Made by a program: the position numbers and the translations under genes. A stretch of DNA of 64,000 nucleotides, taken from the NCBI RefSeq assembly GCF_024609245.1, contig NZ_JANJYH010000005.1, positions 62,001 to 126,000 on the forward strand, read 5' to 3'. This document shows positions 24,160 to 32,847 of this stretch, piece after piece (positions within the stretch are counted from its first letter, which is position 1; each line of letters opens with the position of its first letter). The notes beneath the pieces are model-generated. The model searched no databases and was not told where the DNA came from. It saw only the letters and a program-made list of their open reading frames with translations. The DNA is from Haloarchaeobius sp. FL176. Its GTDB lineage: Archaea > Halobacteriota > Halobacteria > Halobacteriales > Natrialbaceae.

Positions 24160-25107
24160 TCACTCGTCGGCTTCCATCCGTGGCTGGTGGTCGCGACACT
24201 CGTCGGGGGCACCGTCGTCGTCGTGCCGGGGGCGAATCGGCTCGACCCGCGGACCTCGTTCGGTCCGGTCGACTGCGGCGTCGATCTCGAAGACGTCCGC
24301 GAGCATCGACTCCGTCAGGACCTCCTCGGGCGTTCCACGGGCCTGAATCTCCCCGTCCTTCAGCGCGACCATCCGGTCGGCCAGTCGTGCCGCCTGCTCG
24401 ACGTCGTGGAGGACGACCACGACGGTGATGTCGCTCTCGTCGCGCAGCGTCTCGATTATCTCCATCACCTCGAGCTGGTGGTGGAGGTCGAGGAACGTCG
24501 TCGGCTCGTCCAGCAACAGGACGTCGGTCTCCTGTGCGAGCACCATCGCGATCCAGACGAGCTGCTTCTGGCCGCCGCTGAGACTGCTGACCTGCCGGTC
24601 ACGGAGGTGGTCGACGCCGGCGAGGTCGATCGCACGGTCGACGGCCCGTTCGTCCTCGTCGGTGACCGTCTCGAAGAAGCCGCGGTGGGGGTAGCGGCCG
24701 TGGAACACGAGCTCCTCGACGCTGATGCTGCCCGGGGACGTGCTCTCCTGTGAGAGCAGCCCGAGCTTCTTGGCCATCTCTTTCGTGCCGAGGGACTGCA
24801 CGTCCCGGCCGTCGAGCAGGACCGAGCCGTCCGTCAGTTCGAGCTGGTTCGCGAGCCCCTTGAGCAGCGTGCTCTTGCCGGAGCCGTTCGGCCCCACGAG
24901 CGCCGTCACCGCACCGGGAGTCGCGGTCATCGACTCGCCGTCGAGCACGGGCTCGTCGGTGTTCGGGTAGCCGAGCACCAGCTCCTCGCCAGCGAGTTCG
25001 CTGATGGCTGCGGTCGTTGTCTCGGTCGTCGCCTCCTCGGTCCAGTCGGCGACGGTCGCTCCGTCGGACTGCGGCGTCGCGTCGTCGGTACCAGTGTGCT
25101 CGCTCAT
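24160..25107 (-). CDS. Iron/siderophore ABC transporter ATP-binding protein
   Basis: This 315-residue FecE-type ATPase has Walker A GPNGSGKST, the signature SLSGGQKQLVWIAMVLAQ and Walker B VLLLDEPTTFLD. An acidic N-terminal extension of about 45 residues and a C-terminal extension are absent from typical FecE proteins. Its start overlaps the permease stop (ATGA), so the two are co-translated. It would energise ferric-siderophore uptake with either of the two binding proteins. Confidence 0.87.
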   Translation of the reverse strand: MSEHTGTDDATPQSDGATVADWTEEATTETTTAAISELAGEELVLGYPNTDEPVLDGESMTATPGAVTALVGPNGSGKSTLLKGLANQLELTDGSVLLDGRDVQSLGTKEMAKKLGLLSQESTSPGSISVEELVFHGRYPHRGFFETVTDEDERAVDRAIDLAGVDHLRDRQVSSLSGGQKQLVWIAMVLAQETDVLLLDEPTTFLDLHHQLEVMEIIETLRDESDITVVVVLHDVEQAARLADRMVALKDGEIQARGTPEEVLTESMLADVFEIDAAVDRTERGPRVEPIRPRHDDDGAPDECRDHQPRMEADE

Positions 25108-26234
25108 ATGTTCCCCAACGCCTCCTGCTTTCGCATCAGATAGAGGAAGTACGGTCCGCCGACCAGGCCGGTGACGATACCGACCGGGACCTGACCGCGG
25201 CTGCCGATCATCCCGAAGAACAGCCGCGCACCCACGTCGGCCGAGACGACGAGCGCCGGTCCGGCGAAGAGGCAGCCGACGACGAGCTTCTTGTAGTCGC
25301 TGCCGACGATGTTCCGGACCATGTGCGGGACGATGAGGCCGACGAAGCTAACGATGCCCGCGACGGCGATGCTCGCGCTGGCGGCCAGCACGCCCACGCT
25401 CGAGAGGCCGAACCGGACCCGCTCGACGTTCATCCCGAGTGACTTCGCGGTCTGTTTGCCGAGCAGGAGGACGTTCAGCTGTCGCGACCCCGCGAGCGCG
25501 AGCACGACGGCGAGGACCGACCACGGGAGCACCGTCCGTATCTCCTCCCAGTCGGTCCCGATGAGCGAGCCGACGGTCCACGCACGGGCGGACTTCGCGA
25601 CCGCGATGTCCTGCAAGAAGAAGAACATCCCTCGCTGGAGGGAGGTGAATATCGTCCCGACGATGACGCCCGCGAGGACGAGTCTGACCGGGGAGGTGCC
25701 GTTCTTCCACGCAATCATGTAGACGGTCAGGAACGCGAGGGCCCCGCCCGCCGCTGCGATGAGCGGCAGGTACATCGTCAGCCCGCCGAGGAAGACGAAC
25801 GTCAGCAGGATGGCAGCCCCGGCCCCGGACGAGACGCCGAGGATGAACGGGCTGGCGAGTTCGTTCCGCGTCACCGCCTGGAAGATGGCCCCGGAGACGG
25901 CGAGGTTCGCACCGACGAAGATACCGACGACCACGCGGGGCAGACGCATGTACCAGACGACGAGGTTCTGGCGGCTCATCTCGGGGAGTTCGTGCCCGAG
26001 GAGGAACGCCTTCCAGACCTCGATGTCGAAGAGAACGGTCTGGTCGGTCAGCGATCGCCACACTTCGGCGTAGCTCATCCGGAACGGTCCGTGGCTCACC
26101 TGCACGATACCACCGACGACGACGATCAGTAGGCTCACCGCCGCGAGGCCGACGAGCTTCGGGTCGAACAGCCAGCCGAGGCGGGTGCCTCCCGGAACCG
26201 TGTCGGTTCCGACGCCCCGTCGTTCGTTGCTCAT
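25104..26234 (-). CDS. FecCD-type iron/siderophore permease
   Basis: This 376-residue protein has about ten hydrophobic helices and the FecCD signatures RLPRVVVGIFVGANLAVSG near residue 90 and GIVSFVGLIVPHMVRN near residue 300. It is the membrane channel of a siderophore importer and is probably a homodimer, since only one permease gene is present. The start ATG at 26234 overlaps the stop of a 34-codon frame beginning at 26335. An in-frame ATG also occurs at 26246, so the exact start is uncertain. Confidence 0.86.
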   Translation of the reverse strand: MSNERRGVGTDTVPGGTRLGWLFDPKLVGLAAVSLLIVVVGGIVQVSHGPFRMSYAEVWRSLTDQTVLFDIEVWKAFLLGHELPEMSRQNLVVWYMRLPRVVVGIFVGANLAVSGAIFQAVTRNELASPFILGVSSGAGAAILLTFVFLGGLTMYLPLIAAAGGALAFLTVYMIAWKNGTSPVRLVLAGVIVGTIFTSLQRGMFFFLQDIAVAKSARAWTVGSLIGTDWEEIRTVLPWSVLAVVLALAGSRQLNVLLLGKQTAKSLGMNVERVRFGLSSVGVLAASASIAVAGIVSFVGLIVPHMVRNIVGSDYKKLVVGCLFAGPALVVSADVGARLFFGMIGSRGQVPVGIVTGLVGGPYFLYLMRKQEALGNI

Positions 26235-26335
26235 CGTGTCGTCCACCCCTCCCGTTCACCGAGCTCCCCTGTTCGTCGTGTGCCTCGCCTGCGACCCACA
26301 GCGTGCACACTCGAGTTTGCCGGGTCGTTTGCCAT
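26231..26335 (-). CDS. 34-codon leaderless upstream ORF coupled to the permease
   Basis: An ATG at 26335 lies six bases from the proximal iron box, exactly where the start codons of both binding-protein genes lie relative to theirs. The frame reads MANDPANSSVHAVGRRRG and ends at TGA 26231-26233, overlapping the permease ATG as ATGA. Translation of this short frame would deliver ribosomes to the permease. The peptide itself has no recognised family. Confidence 0.5.
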   Translation of the reverse strand: MANDPANSSVHAVGRRRGTRRTGELGEREGWTTR

Positions 26336-26340
26336 AGGAA

Positions 26341-26390
26341 TTAGGCCTACCTAAAAAAATAAATGGCTTTCGGATTTTAGGCGAGCCGAA
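26341..26390 (-). promoter_or_regulatory. Paired DtxR-type boxes, promoter of the permease/ATPase pair
   Basis: Box 1 TTAGGCCTACCTAA at 26341-26354 and box 2 TTAGGCGAGCCGAA at 26377-26390 have centres 36 bp apart. Between them lie an A-rich TATA element and a CCGAAAGC sequence (minus strand), which is placed as a BRE. The same order occurs at 24001 and 29098. Confidence 0.72.
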
Positions 26391-26452
26391 AGCAGGTTCG
26401 AACGACCCTGCGCCCCGGAGTTCGGCGCGTCACGGGGGCGTCGGAAAGGAAG

Positions 26453-27382
26453 TCAGTCGTCGGCCGCCGTCGCATCCTGCCGTTCGAGGTACGAACGGAT
26501 GTGCTCGTCGTCGAGGTGGTCGAGCAGGCGGTGGTGTGCTTCCTCGGTCCGCTGCTCTATCTCCTCGTCGGTCGTCTTCGTCGCGAACGCCTCGTCGAGG
26601 TACCGCTCGCGGAGTTCGACGAACCGCGCCTCGTCGAGGTCGTGGTCGCCGGCCTCGGCCTCGAAGTACTCGCGCCAGCGGTCCCGCTCGGCCCACTTGC
26701 CGGAGAACTCACCCGCCCGTCGCCGCCAGTCGTAGCGCGCGGCGACGCCCTCCGGGTAGCCCGCGGCCACGCGGTGGTCCTCCAGCAGCGACCGGGCGAC
26801 GTGGGCACCGTTGCCCGCGGCGACGACGGCCTGCGCGCTCCGACCGCCGGCGGGCGAGGCGACGTACAGGCCCTCGACCGGCGTCCGGCCGTCGTCGTCG
26901 GGGTAGTCGGGGTCGAACCGCTCGTGCTCCTCGCCGTGATGCTCGTGCAGTTCGAACATCTCGTCCCCGTCGTCCAGCGGTTCGAGGTAGGAGCCGTCGT
27001 ACCAGGCCGCCGCGAGGACGTAGTCGGTTCGGACCCGCCGGTCGTCGGCCGTCTCGACGACGAAGCGAGCACCGTCGTCGGCGTCCGCCGCGGTGCGTGC
27101 GACCGACACAACGGAGTCCTCGACCGGAATCGCACCCGCCGTCTCGAGGTGGTCCGCGAGCAGGCCCTGGAACGTCCCCACGTCGATGCCGGCGGGGAAG
27201 CCGGGGTAGTTCGCGAGGAACGCACAGCGGTCGAGCGCCCCGGCACCGCGGTCGAAGACGACCGTGTCGAGGCCATCCCGGGCAGTGAACACCGTCGCGG
27301 CCGTTCCAGCGGGCCCACCCCCGACGACCACGACGTCGTAGCGGTCAGCGGCGTCCGTCGCGTCGGAGCCATCTTCCGTCAT
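26453..27382 (-). CDS. Thioredoxin-reductase-like flavoprotein of the iron locus
   Basis: This 309-residue protein has the FAD-binding motif VVVVGGGPAGTAAT near residue 18, LANYPGFP near residue 60 and GLYVASPAGGRSAQAVVAAG near residue 180, the layout of pyridine-nucleotide-disulphide oxidoreductases. The CxxC redox pair of thioredoxin reductases is absent; only one cysteine (DRCAF) is seen. It is therefore not a disulphide reductase. Co-location with siderophore transport genes suggests a ferric-siderophore reductase or similar role, an inference. The C-terminal 90 residues form a charged helical extension. The start overlaps the upstream gene as ATGA. Confidence 0.75.
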   Translation of the reverse strand: MTEDGSDATDAADRYDVVVVGGGPAGTAATVFTARDGLDTVVFDRGAGALDRCAFLANYPGFPAGIDVGTFQGLLADHLETAGAIPVEDSVVSVARTAADADDGARFVVETADDRRVRTDYVLAAAWYDGSYLEPLDDGDEMFELHEHHGEEHERFDPDYPDDDGRTPVEGLYVASPAGGRSAQAVVAAGNGAHVARSLLEDHRVAAGYPEGVAARYDWRRRAGEFSGKWAERDRWREYFEAEAGDHDLDEARFVELRERYLDEAFATKTTDEEIEQRTEEAHHRLLDHLDDEHIRSYLERQDATAADD

Positions 27383-27903
27383 CGTGGGTCGAGCCCCGAC
27401 TCGAGCTGTCGCGTCACCAGTTCGTCGTCGAGCAGGGCGTCCGGGCCCGCGAGGTGGACGACGGGGCCGTTCTCGACGCGGAGCCACTCGTCACAGCCCT
27501 CACCCGCCAGCGTTACGCTCTGACGCGACTCGGGGAGGCCGTTCTCCCGACGACGGCCGGTGCGCTGCCGGACGCGCGTCAGCGTCCCACCCGCGCCATC
27601 GGCGTCACAGACCGCGAGTTCGTAGCGTTCGAGTCCGGGGTCGAGCGTCCGGAGCACCGCCCGGTAGCGCCGCGCGGCGTCGCGGGCACGCTCGGCCCGC
27701 TCGAACGTCTCGAACGTCGAGCCGTCGATTGGTTCCGGGCTGGTGCCGGTCTCGCGGCAGGCGACCGCGAACGGACCGTCCTCGCAGGCGAGCCGTGCGA
27801 CGTTCTCGCGCTCGTGCCGGAGCGTCGCGACGAGACCCGCGTCGCACGCGTCCTCGTCGGCGCGTTCGTCCGCCGCGTCGGCCGCGTCCGCCTGTCCGGT
27901 CAT
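27379..27903 (-). CDS. Uncharacterised protein between iron-locus genes
   Basis: This 174-residue acidic soluble protein has a helical first half and a beta-rich second half. Four cysteines are spread through it (for example GPFAVACRE and EGCDEWL). I recognise no family. It starts two bases after the binding-protein stop and overlaps the flavoprotein start by four bases, so it belongs to the same iron-regulated operon. It may be a partner of the flavoprotein. Confidence 0.68.
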   Translation of the reverse strand: MTGQADAADAADERADEDACDAGLVATLRHERENVARLACEDGPFAVACRETGTSPEPIDGSTFETFERAERARDAARRYRAVLRTLDPGLERYELAVCDADGAGGTLTRVRQRTGRRRENGLPESRQSVTLAGEGCDEWLRVENGPVVHLAGPDALLDDELVTRQLESGLDPR

Positions 27904-27905
27904 GC

Positions 27906-29093
27906 TCAGAACTCCCCCGCAACGATGTCGGCGACCCGTCCACGGTCGAACAGCTCCTCGTCGACGCCGTAGAGCTTGCTGGCGGTCCGCTCGGTCAGGA
28001 CCATGTTGGTGATGGGGCCCTGGTAGAGACCGCCGGCGCGGTAGACATCGCCGTTCTGGACGGCGGTGAGGGCGCTCGCGGTCGGGTCCGCCTCCAGGCT
28101 GGCGACGACGGTGCGCTGGAACTCGCTCTCGGACATCGACTCGTAGCTACGGAGCAGGATGACTTCGGGATCGACTTCGAGCAGCGTCTCCAGATCGATC
28201 GCAGTACGGCTCCCGTGGAAGTCCCGAATGTTGGTGCTCGCGAGAGCGTCGCGGAGCCGCAGGTCCCGGAGGTGCTTGAACCCGGTTCCCTCGCCGATGA
28301 TGTACGGAAGGAACTCCTCGAGGGCCTCACCGTCCCCCCAGAGCACGGCTACTTCGGGGCGCTCGCCCTGTGTCGGCACGTGGGGTGCGAGGTTCGACTG
28401 GAACTCGTCGTGGACGGTCTCGAACGCCTCGTAGCGGTCGGTGCGCTGGAACAACTGCGCGAGCTTCTCGAACGCCTCGTAGAGGCTGTAGTAGCGGTAG
28501 TCCGAGTGCCACGGGTAGTTCTGGGCGTAGATGCAGTTGCCGAACATGGGGGCGACGTTCTCCTCGACCTCCGCAACGTCGCTCTCGTCCCAACCGTTGA
28601 ACCGGTTCACGAGGAAGTTGGGGTCCATCACGTGCACGTCGGCGTCGAGGCTGAAGAACAGCTCCTTGCTGACGCCGCTCTGGTAGAGCGACACCATGTC
28701 GCTCTTGTCGACGGAGACGCCGTCGATGCTGTCGTAGTACTGCGTGTGGTAGCGCCCCGTCAGCCAGACGGCTTTCGGCGGCTCGAGCCCGAGTGCGACG
28801 CCCATGTCGGCCCAGCTCCCGTTGTTCGCGACCCACGTCTCGGGGACGGTCTCGAACTCGACCGATCCGACCGGCTCCATGGTGACGCTGTAGGAGCCAG
28901 TCGTCTCGGACGGCCCCTCGGTCGTCCCTGCCGTCGTCGCAGGCGGTGCGGTCGACGTCGGGTCCGCAGTCGATGTGCCGTCGCCGGGCCCGGACTCGCC
29001 GAGACAGCCGGCCAGTCCGATGGCCGCAGCCAGTCCAGCACCGGTTCCCAGGAAGCGCCGCCGCGTCGAGTCGTCGTACGAATCCTCGCTCAT
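27906..29093 (-). CDS. Iron/siderophore ABC transporter binding lipoprotein 2
   Basis: This 395-residue lipoprotein has a Tat-like signal (STRRRFLGTGAG) and a lipobox with Cys30, a Thr-rich linker, and a class III binding domain starting VTMEPVGSVEFETVPETWV. It aligns along its length with binding protein 1 (VTMSPVGTVEFDTVP; both end RVADIV-GEF). It heads an operon with the unknown 174-residue protein and the flavoprotein. The paired iron boxes directly before its ATG make iron repression likely. It may recognise a different siderophore from protein 1. Confidence 0.84.
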   Translation of the reverse strand: MSEDSYDDSTRRRFLGTGAGLAAAIGLAGCLGESGPGDGTSTADPTSTAPPATTAGTTEGPSETTGSYSVTMEPVGSVEFETVPETWVANNGSWADMGVALGLEPPKAVWLTGRYHTQYYDSIDGVSVDKSDMVSLYQSGVSKELFFSLDADVHVMDPNFLVNRFNGWDESDVAEVEENVAPMFGNCIYAQNYPWHSDYRYYSLYEAFEKLAQLFQRTDRYEAFETVHDEFQSNLAPHVPTQGERPEVAVLWGDGEALEEFLPYIIGEGTGFKHLRDLRLRDALASTNIRDFHGSRTAIDLETLLEVDPEVILLRSYESMSESEFQRTVVASLEADPTASALTAVQNGDVYRAGGLYQGPITNMVLTERTASKLYGVDEELFDRGRVADIVAGEF

Positions 29094-29097
29094 AGTT

Positions 29098-29147
29098 TTA
29101 GGCTAGCCTAACAATTTAAATCGCTTTCGGAATTTAGGTAGACCTAA
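29098..29147 (-). promoter_or_regulatory. Paired DtxR-type boxes, promoter of binding protein 2
   Basis: Box 1 TTAGGCTAGCCTAA at 29098-29111 begins five bases before the start codon and box 2 TTAGGTAGACCTAA is at 29134-29147, centres 36 bp apart. An ATTTAAAT TATA element at 29114-29121 and a CCGAAAGC sequence lie between. The divergent gene at 29222 could share box 2. Confidence 0.75.
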
Positions 29148-29221
29148 TCCTCTGTCACGGGGGCCGCAGCCGAACCGCTCCGGCACCACGACTTTGCCGT
29201 GGGCCGTCGAATCATCCGGCC

Positions 29222-30397
29222 ATGGCCGCAACCGTCTCCCGCTGGGCGCGCCGGTACGTCGGTGTCGCCGTCGCCGCGCTGCTCGCGTGGCAGGTCGGCC
29301 TGCTCGTCGGCATCCCACGGGGGACCGAGGTGGCGCTGGGGCTGTACGGGTTCGTCCTCCACGTCGTCTTCGGGAAGGCGTACTCGCTGGTGCCGTCGTA
29401 CTTCGACCGCGAGCTCGCCGAGCCCCGCGCCGCAATCGTCCAGCTACCGCTCACCGCAGGCGGGGTGGCCTGCCTCGCACTCGCACCGCTGGCGGGGACA
29501 CCGGATGTCCTCGAACCCGCCGGCGCCGCGCTGTGGGCCGCCGGCGTCCTCGGCTTCGTCGGCACGCTCGCGTGGACGGTGCGGGACAACCCCACCGGGG
29601 GCGAGACCGGCACCGGCGGCCCGAACGCCCACCGGGCAGGGGTCGATCGGGCGGCAAACGCCGTCGTCCCCGTCGCGCTCGCGTACCTGCTCGTCGGGAG
29701 CTACGCGACGCTCGGACTCGTGGAGCTCGTCCCGCCCGTCTTCGACGGCTACCCGCCGCGGACCATCCACCTGCTCGGGACCGGGACGGCGGCCCTGCTC
29801 GTCTTCGGCCTGGGCGTGCGGCTCCTCCCGCGGTTCCTCGTCGCAGACCCGCCGAAAGCCCTCGTGTGGGTCGTCCTCCCCGCGGGCGCGGTCGGCCCGG
29901 TGCTGCTCGCGGCGACCCTGCCCGCAGGCCCCTGGTTCCACCTCGCCGCAGTCGTCGAGACGGTCGCCGTCGTCGGCTACGCCGCCATCGTCGGCACCCT
30001 GTTCGTCCGGTCGGACAACCGCCGGACCGCGCTCTACGGCGTGCTCCTGGGCGCGGTCGGTGGCGTCGCCGCCGTCGCGCTCGGTGCGTGGTTCGCGTTC
30101 GTCGGCCTCGACGGCGTGCTACTCCCGGCCCACCGCCGGCTCACCCTGCTCGGCTTCCTCGGGCTGACCGTCGTCGGCGTGTCGCTCCAGTTCTATCCTC
30201 CGAACGTCGGGCGCTGGCCGGGCTGTGACGACCGGACCGCGCTCGCGTCGATGGGCCTACTCGCGGTCGGTGTCGCGGTGCAGGCGGCCGGTCTCGGGCT
30301 CGACGTGCCGGCAGCCGAGACGAGTGGCGTGGTGCTCGCGCTCGCCGGTGGCCTCGGCTACGCCTACCTGCTCGCCGGCGCGTTCGCGACGCGGTGA
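29222..30397 (+). CDS. Polytopic membrane protein, possibly NnrS-related
   Basis: This 391-residue protein has about eleven or twelve hydrophobic helices with several conserved-looking histidines: GFVLHVVFGKAYSLVPSYF near residue 45, TIHLLGTGT near residue 180 and PAHRRLTLLGFLGLTVVG near residue 300. The pattern recalls NnrS and haem-copper-oxidase-related membrane proteins that bind haem or copper, but I am not certain of the family. It lies divergent from the iron operon, 75 bp from the second iron box, so iron control is possible. No partner gene is adjacent. Confidence 0.6.
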   Translation: MAATVSRWARRYVGVAVAALLAWQVGLLVGIPRGTEVALGLYGFVLHVVFGKAYSLVPSYFDRELAEPRAAIVQLPLTAGGVACLALAPLAGTPDVLEPAGAALWAAGVLGFVGTLAWTVRDNPTGGETGTGGPNAHRAGVDRAANAVVPVALAYLLVGSYATLGLVELVPPVFDGYPPRTIHLLGTGTAALLVFGLGVRLLPRFLVADPPKALVWVVLPAGAVGPVLLAATLPAGPWFHLAAVVETVAVVGYAAIVGTLFVRSDNRRTALYGVLLGAVGGVAAVALGAWFAFVGLDGVLLPAHRRLTLLGFLGLTVVGVSLQFYPPNVGRWPGCDDRTALASMGLLAVGVAVQAAGLGLDVPAAETSGVVLALAGGLGYAYLLAGAFATR

Positions 30398-30490
30398 CCG
30401 CGGCTCGACCCGGGTCCTACGACCGGTGACCGCCGACGCAAGGTGCTTCTCACGGTTCGGCCGTCGTTTCGAACCGGCCCCGACTTCCGC

Positions 30491-32755
30491 TCACCCGGGG
30501 TCTCCAGCCCAGTCGGTTCGACGGAGCACCTCGTACGACTCCTTCAGGCGCTCGTCGTACGAGAGGCGGTTCCACTCCTCCCACCCGTAGGCGACGGTCT
30601 CCAGCCGGTCTCCGCGGGCCCCCGGTGCCGCGCGGTCGACGGCCGTCGAGTCCGACTGCGGCGTCCCCGCATCGTCGTTCGGCGCGTAGGTCGCGACGCC
30701 GACGTCTATCTCGTCGAACGACGTCACTTCGAGTCCGGCGTCCCAGTCCGTCTCGATCCGACGCTTGCTCGACGGGTCGGCGACGTTGAGGAGCACCCAG
30801 GGCAGTCGTACTTCGACGACCCGACCGTCCGGAGCAGCGTACACGTCGGTGAGGGAGTCGTACTGGTCCGCGGCGGGGTTCCCGACCCCGTATCGCAACT
30901 GCCCGGTCTCGACCGCATCGAACGGAACCTGCTCACCCGTCGGAGGGACGGTGTAGCCGAGAGTGACCGGCTCGTAGACCGGGACGAACCCGGCATCGCC
31001 GGTCCGATACGACGCCACGTCCAGCCCTGCCAGGGACCCGAACTCGCGTGCGAAAGCGTCGTACGACGACTCGACCAGCAACCGCGACTCCCCGGCCCCG
31101 GCGAGGTTCACGACGAAGTCAGCCGGAGCCGTCGCGTCCAGCCCGAACGGCAACGCCGCCCGTCGTCCGGTCAGTCCGATGGTCACGAGCGCGTTCGTGG
31201 CGCTCCAGTCGATGGGCTCTCCCGTGGCTTCGAACTCCAGCCGTACGGCCAGGCCTTCGTAGTCGTGTGTCACCCGAGCGCGCTGGAGTTTTCGCGTTCC
31301 GCTTCCGCCGTCGCCCGTCGCAGCCACACGCAGACCGTCGGTCCAGCCATCGACGGACCCGTCGAGGGAGACGCCGTCTGTCGGCTCGAACGCGAGCAGG
31401 CCGAACCGTTGTTCGGGCGTCTCGATGTTCGACCAGAACGGACGACGGCCGGGGACCGATCGCTCGTCCAGGTTCCAGGTCCGCTTGAACCACTCGTCCT
31501 GCCAGGAGAACACGATCCCACCGGCGCAGCCGGCGTGGAGGATATCCTCGTACATCGCTCCAACCAGCTCTCCCTGTCTGGTCTCGGTGTGACGCCCCTG
31601 GTCGCGACCGTGAACGTGGTGGTGGGCGATGCCCCGCGAACTCGGGACGCCGAACTCGGCGAGCAGGACGGGGTGCGAGGTCGAACCGACGAGGTCGTTC
31701 AGGTAGCCAGCGTAGCTGTTCTGCTCTCCCCGGTGGTCGACGTAGTCGACGTACGACGGCGTCTCGTTGAGCAGGTCGGGGTAGTACGGATACGCGTGAT
31801 AGGCAGCGAACGTACCCGCGGGGTAGGCGTCGGTCGCCGTGAGTGCGTCCGGATCGACGCTGACAGAGTCTTCGTCCCCGTAGGGTTCGTAGGGATGTGC
31901 CAGCGGATCGGTCGTCACCCAGTTGACGAACGCGGCGGGACGTTGCACCCCGTAGGTCTCGGTCTCGTGCCCGACCGCGGCGTTCAGGCGGCCCCCGAGC
32001 CACCGTTCGAACGGCGAGGCGTGGGCCCCCCGGAGGTATCGACCGTCGAGTTCGCCGGCCGTTCCACGCTCGTCGGTTCGGGCGACGACGTCCGGTGGCC
32101 ACTCGATACCGAACAGGAGGCCGAGCGTCGTGCCGCTGACATCCGCATCGTAGGTGCCGCTGGCGTGTCCGGGGCGCTCCGGAAGCGTCGCCTCACCGTG
32201 GAGGACATCGACGGTTCGCTGGAGCTCCCGGTCGACGGTCCGTGACAGCTCGGTGGCGTCCTCCGCGTCGAGAAGTTCCGCCGTCGGAACCCACGTCCCC
32301 TGGAGCAAGAACAGCGGTTCGGCGGCCGTCTCGTTGTACGCGGCCAGCGCCCGGTAGAACGCCGGCGGGTGGATCGTGTACGTCCGGACGACGTTCGCGA
32401 TGTCGCCCATCGCCGCGAGCCACCGGTCGTACTCCTCGCGTGTGATCGCCGCCTGTCCCGGGAACGCGCCGGGCTTGGCCATTCCGAGATTGATACCGCG
32501 AACGGTCAATGGTTCGAACCCACCGTCGGTCCACCGTTCGAAGCCGTCACCGGCGACGCGAAACGCGGCCCCGTCCGGACTGACGTCCGCCGTCGTCGGT
32601 GACTCGGTGCGACTGCCTGCGGAGGTCTCGGTTCCGGGTGACTCGCCCGGCCCCGAGCTCGTCTCCTCCGCTGATGAACCCGCCAACCGCTGACAGCCCG
32701 CGAGGCAACTGAAGCTACCGGCGCTGATCGACGCCAGAAACCGACGTCTCTCCAT
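30491..32755 (-). CDS. Secreted lipoprotein with a glycoside-hydrolase TIM-barrel domain
   Basis: This 754-residue Tat-type lipoprotein starts MERRRFLAS with lipobox Cys21. After a Ser/Thr/Glu-rich linker comes a TIM-barrel domain of the GH-A clan type: VRGINLGMAKPGAF near residue 88, FVNWVTTDP, YHAYPYYPD, then LLAEFGVPSSRG with the likely nucleophile Glu, and FSWQDEWFKRTWN. A beta-rich C-terminal domain follows. It would cleave or remodel a polysaccharide outside the cell. It is divergent from a cluster with a GT2 polysaccharide synthase, a pairing also seen in bacterial exopolysaccharide loci. The exact GH family is not clear. The ATG at 32755 was chosen at the signal peptide. Confidence 0.72.
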   Translation of the reverse strand: MERRRFLASISAGSFSCLAGCQRLAGSSAEETSSGPGESPGTETSAGSRTESPTTADVSPDGAAFRVAGDGFERWTDGGFEPLTVRGINLGMAKPGAFPGQAAITREEYDRWLAAMGDIANVVRTYTIHPPAFYRALAAYNETAAEPLFLLQGTWVPTAELLDAEDATELSRTVDRELQRTVDVLHGEATLPERPGHASGTYDADVSGTTLGLLFGIEWPPDVVARTDERGTAGELDGRYLRGAHASPFERWLGGRLNAAVGHETETYGVQRPAAFVNWVTTDPLAHPYEPYGDEDSVSVDPDALTATDAYPAGTFAAYHAYPYYPDLLNETPSYVDYVDHRGEQNSYAGYLNDLVGSTSHPVLLAEFGVPSSRGIAHHHVHGRDQGRHTETRQGELVGAMYEDILHAGCAGGIVFSWQDEWFKRTWNLDERSVPGRRPFWSNIETPEQRFGLLAFEPTDGVSLDGSVDGWTDGLRVAATGDGGSGTRKLQRARVTHDYEGLAVRLEFEATGEPIDWSATNALVTIGLTGRRAALPFGLDATAPADFVVNLAGAGESRLLVESSYDAFAREFGSLAGLDVASYRTGDAGFVPVYEPVTLGYTVPPTGEQVPFDAVETGQLRYGVGNPAADQYDSLTDVYAAPDGRVVEVRLPWVLLNVADPSSKRRIETDWDAGLEVTSFDEIDVGVATYAPNDDAGTPQSDSTAVDRAAPGARGDRLETVAYGWEEWNRLSYDERLKESYEVLRRTDWAGDPG

Positions 32756-32847
32756 ATCCCGACGAAGGGGAGAGCCCACAAGAAGCCGGTGGATGGCCGC
32801 GGCGTCGATAGGCGTGTTTATGTACGTGTGCTCTCATCTCTTATTGA

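Noticed and set aside
30443-32245. A 600-codon plus-strand open frame opposite the glycosidase-like lipoprotein
   Set aside because: It is antisense to a gene with a signal peptide and family motifs. Long antisense frames are common in high-G+C haloarchaeal DNA and its translation has no family features.
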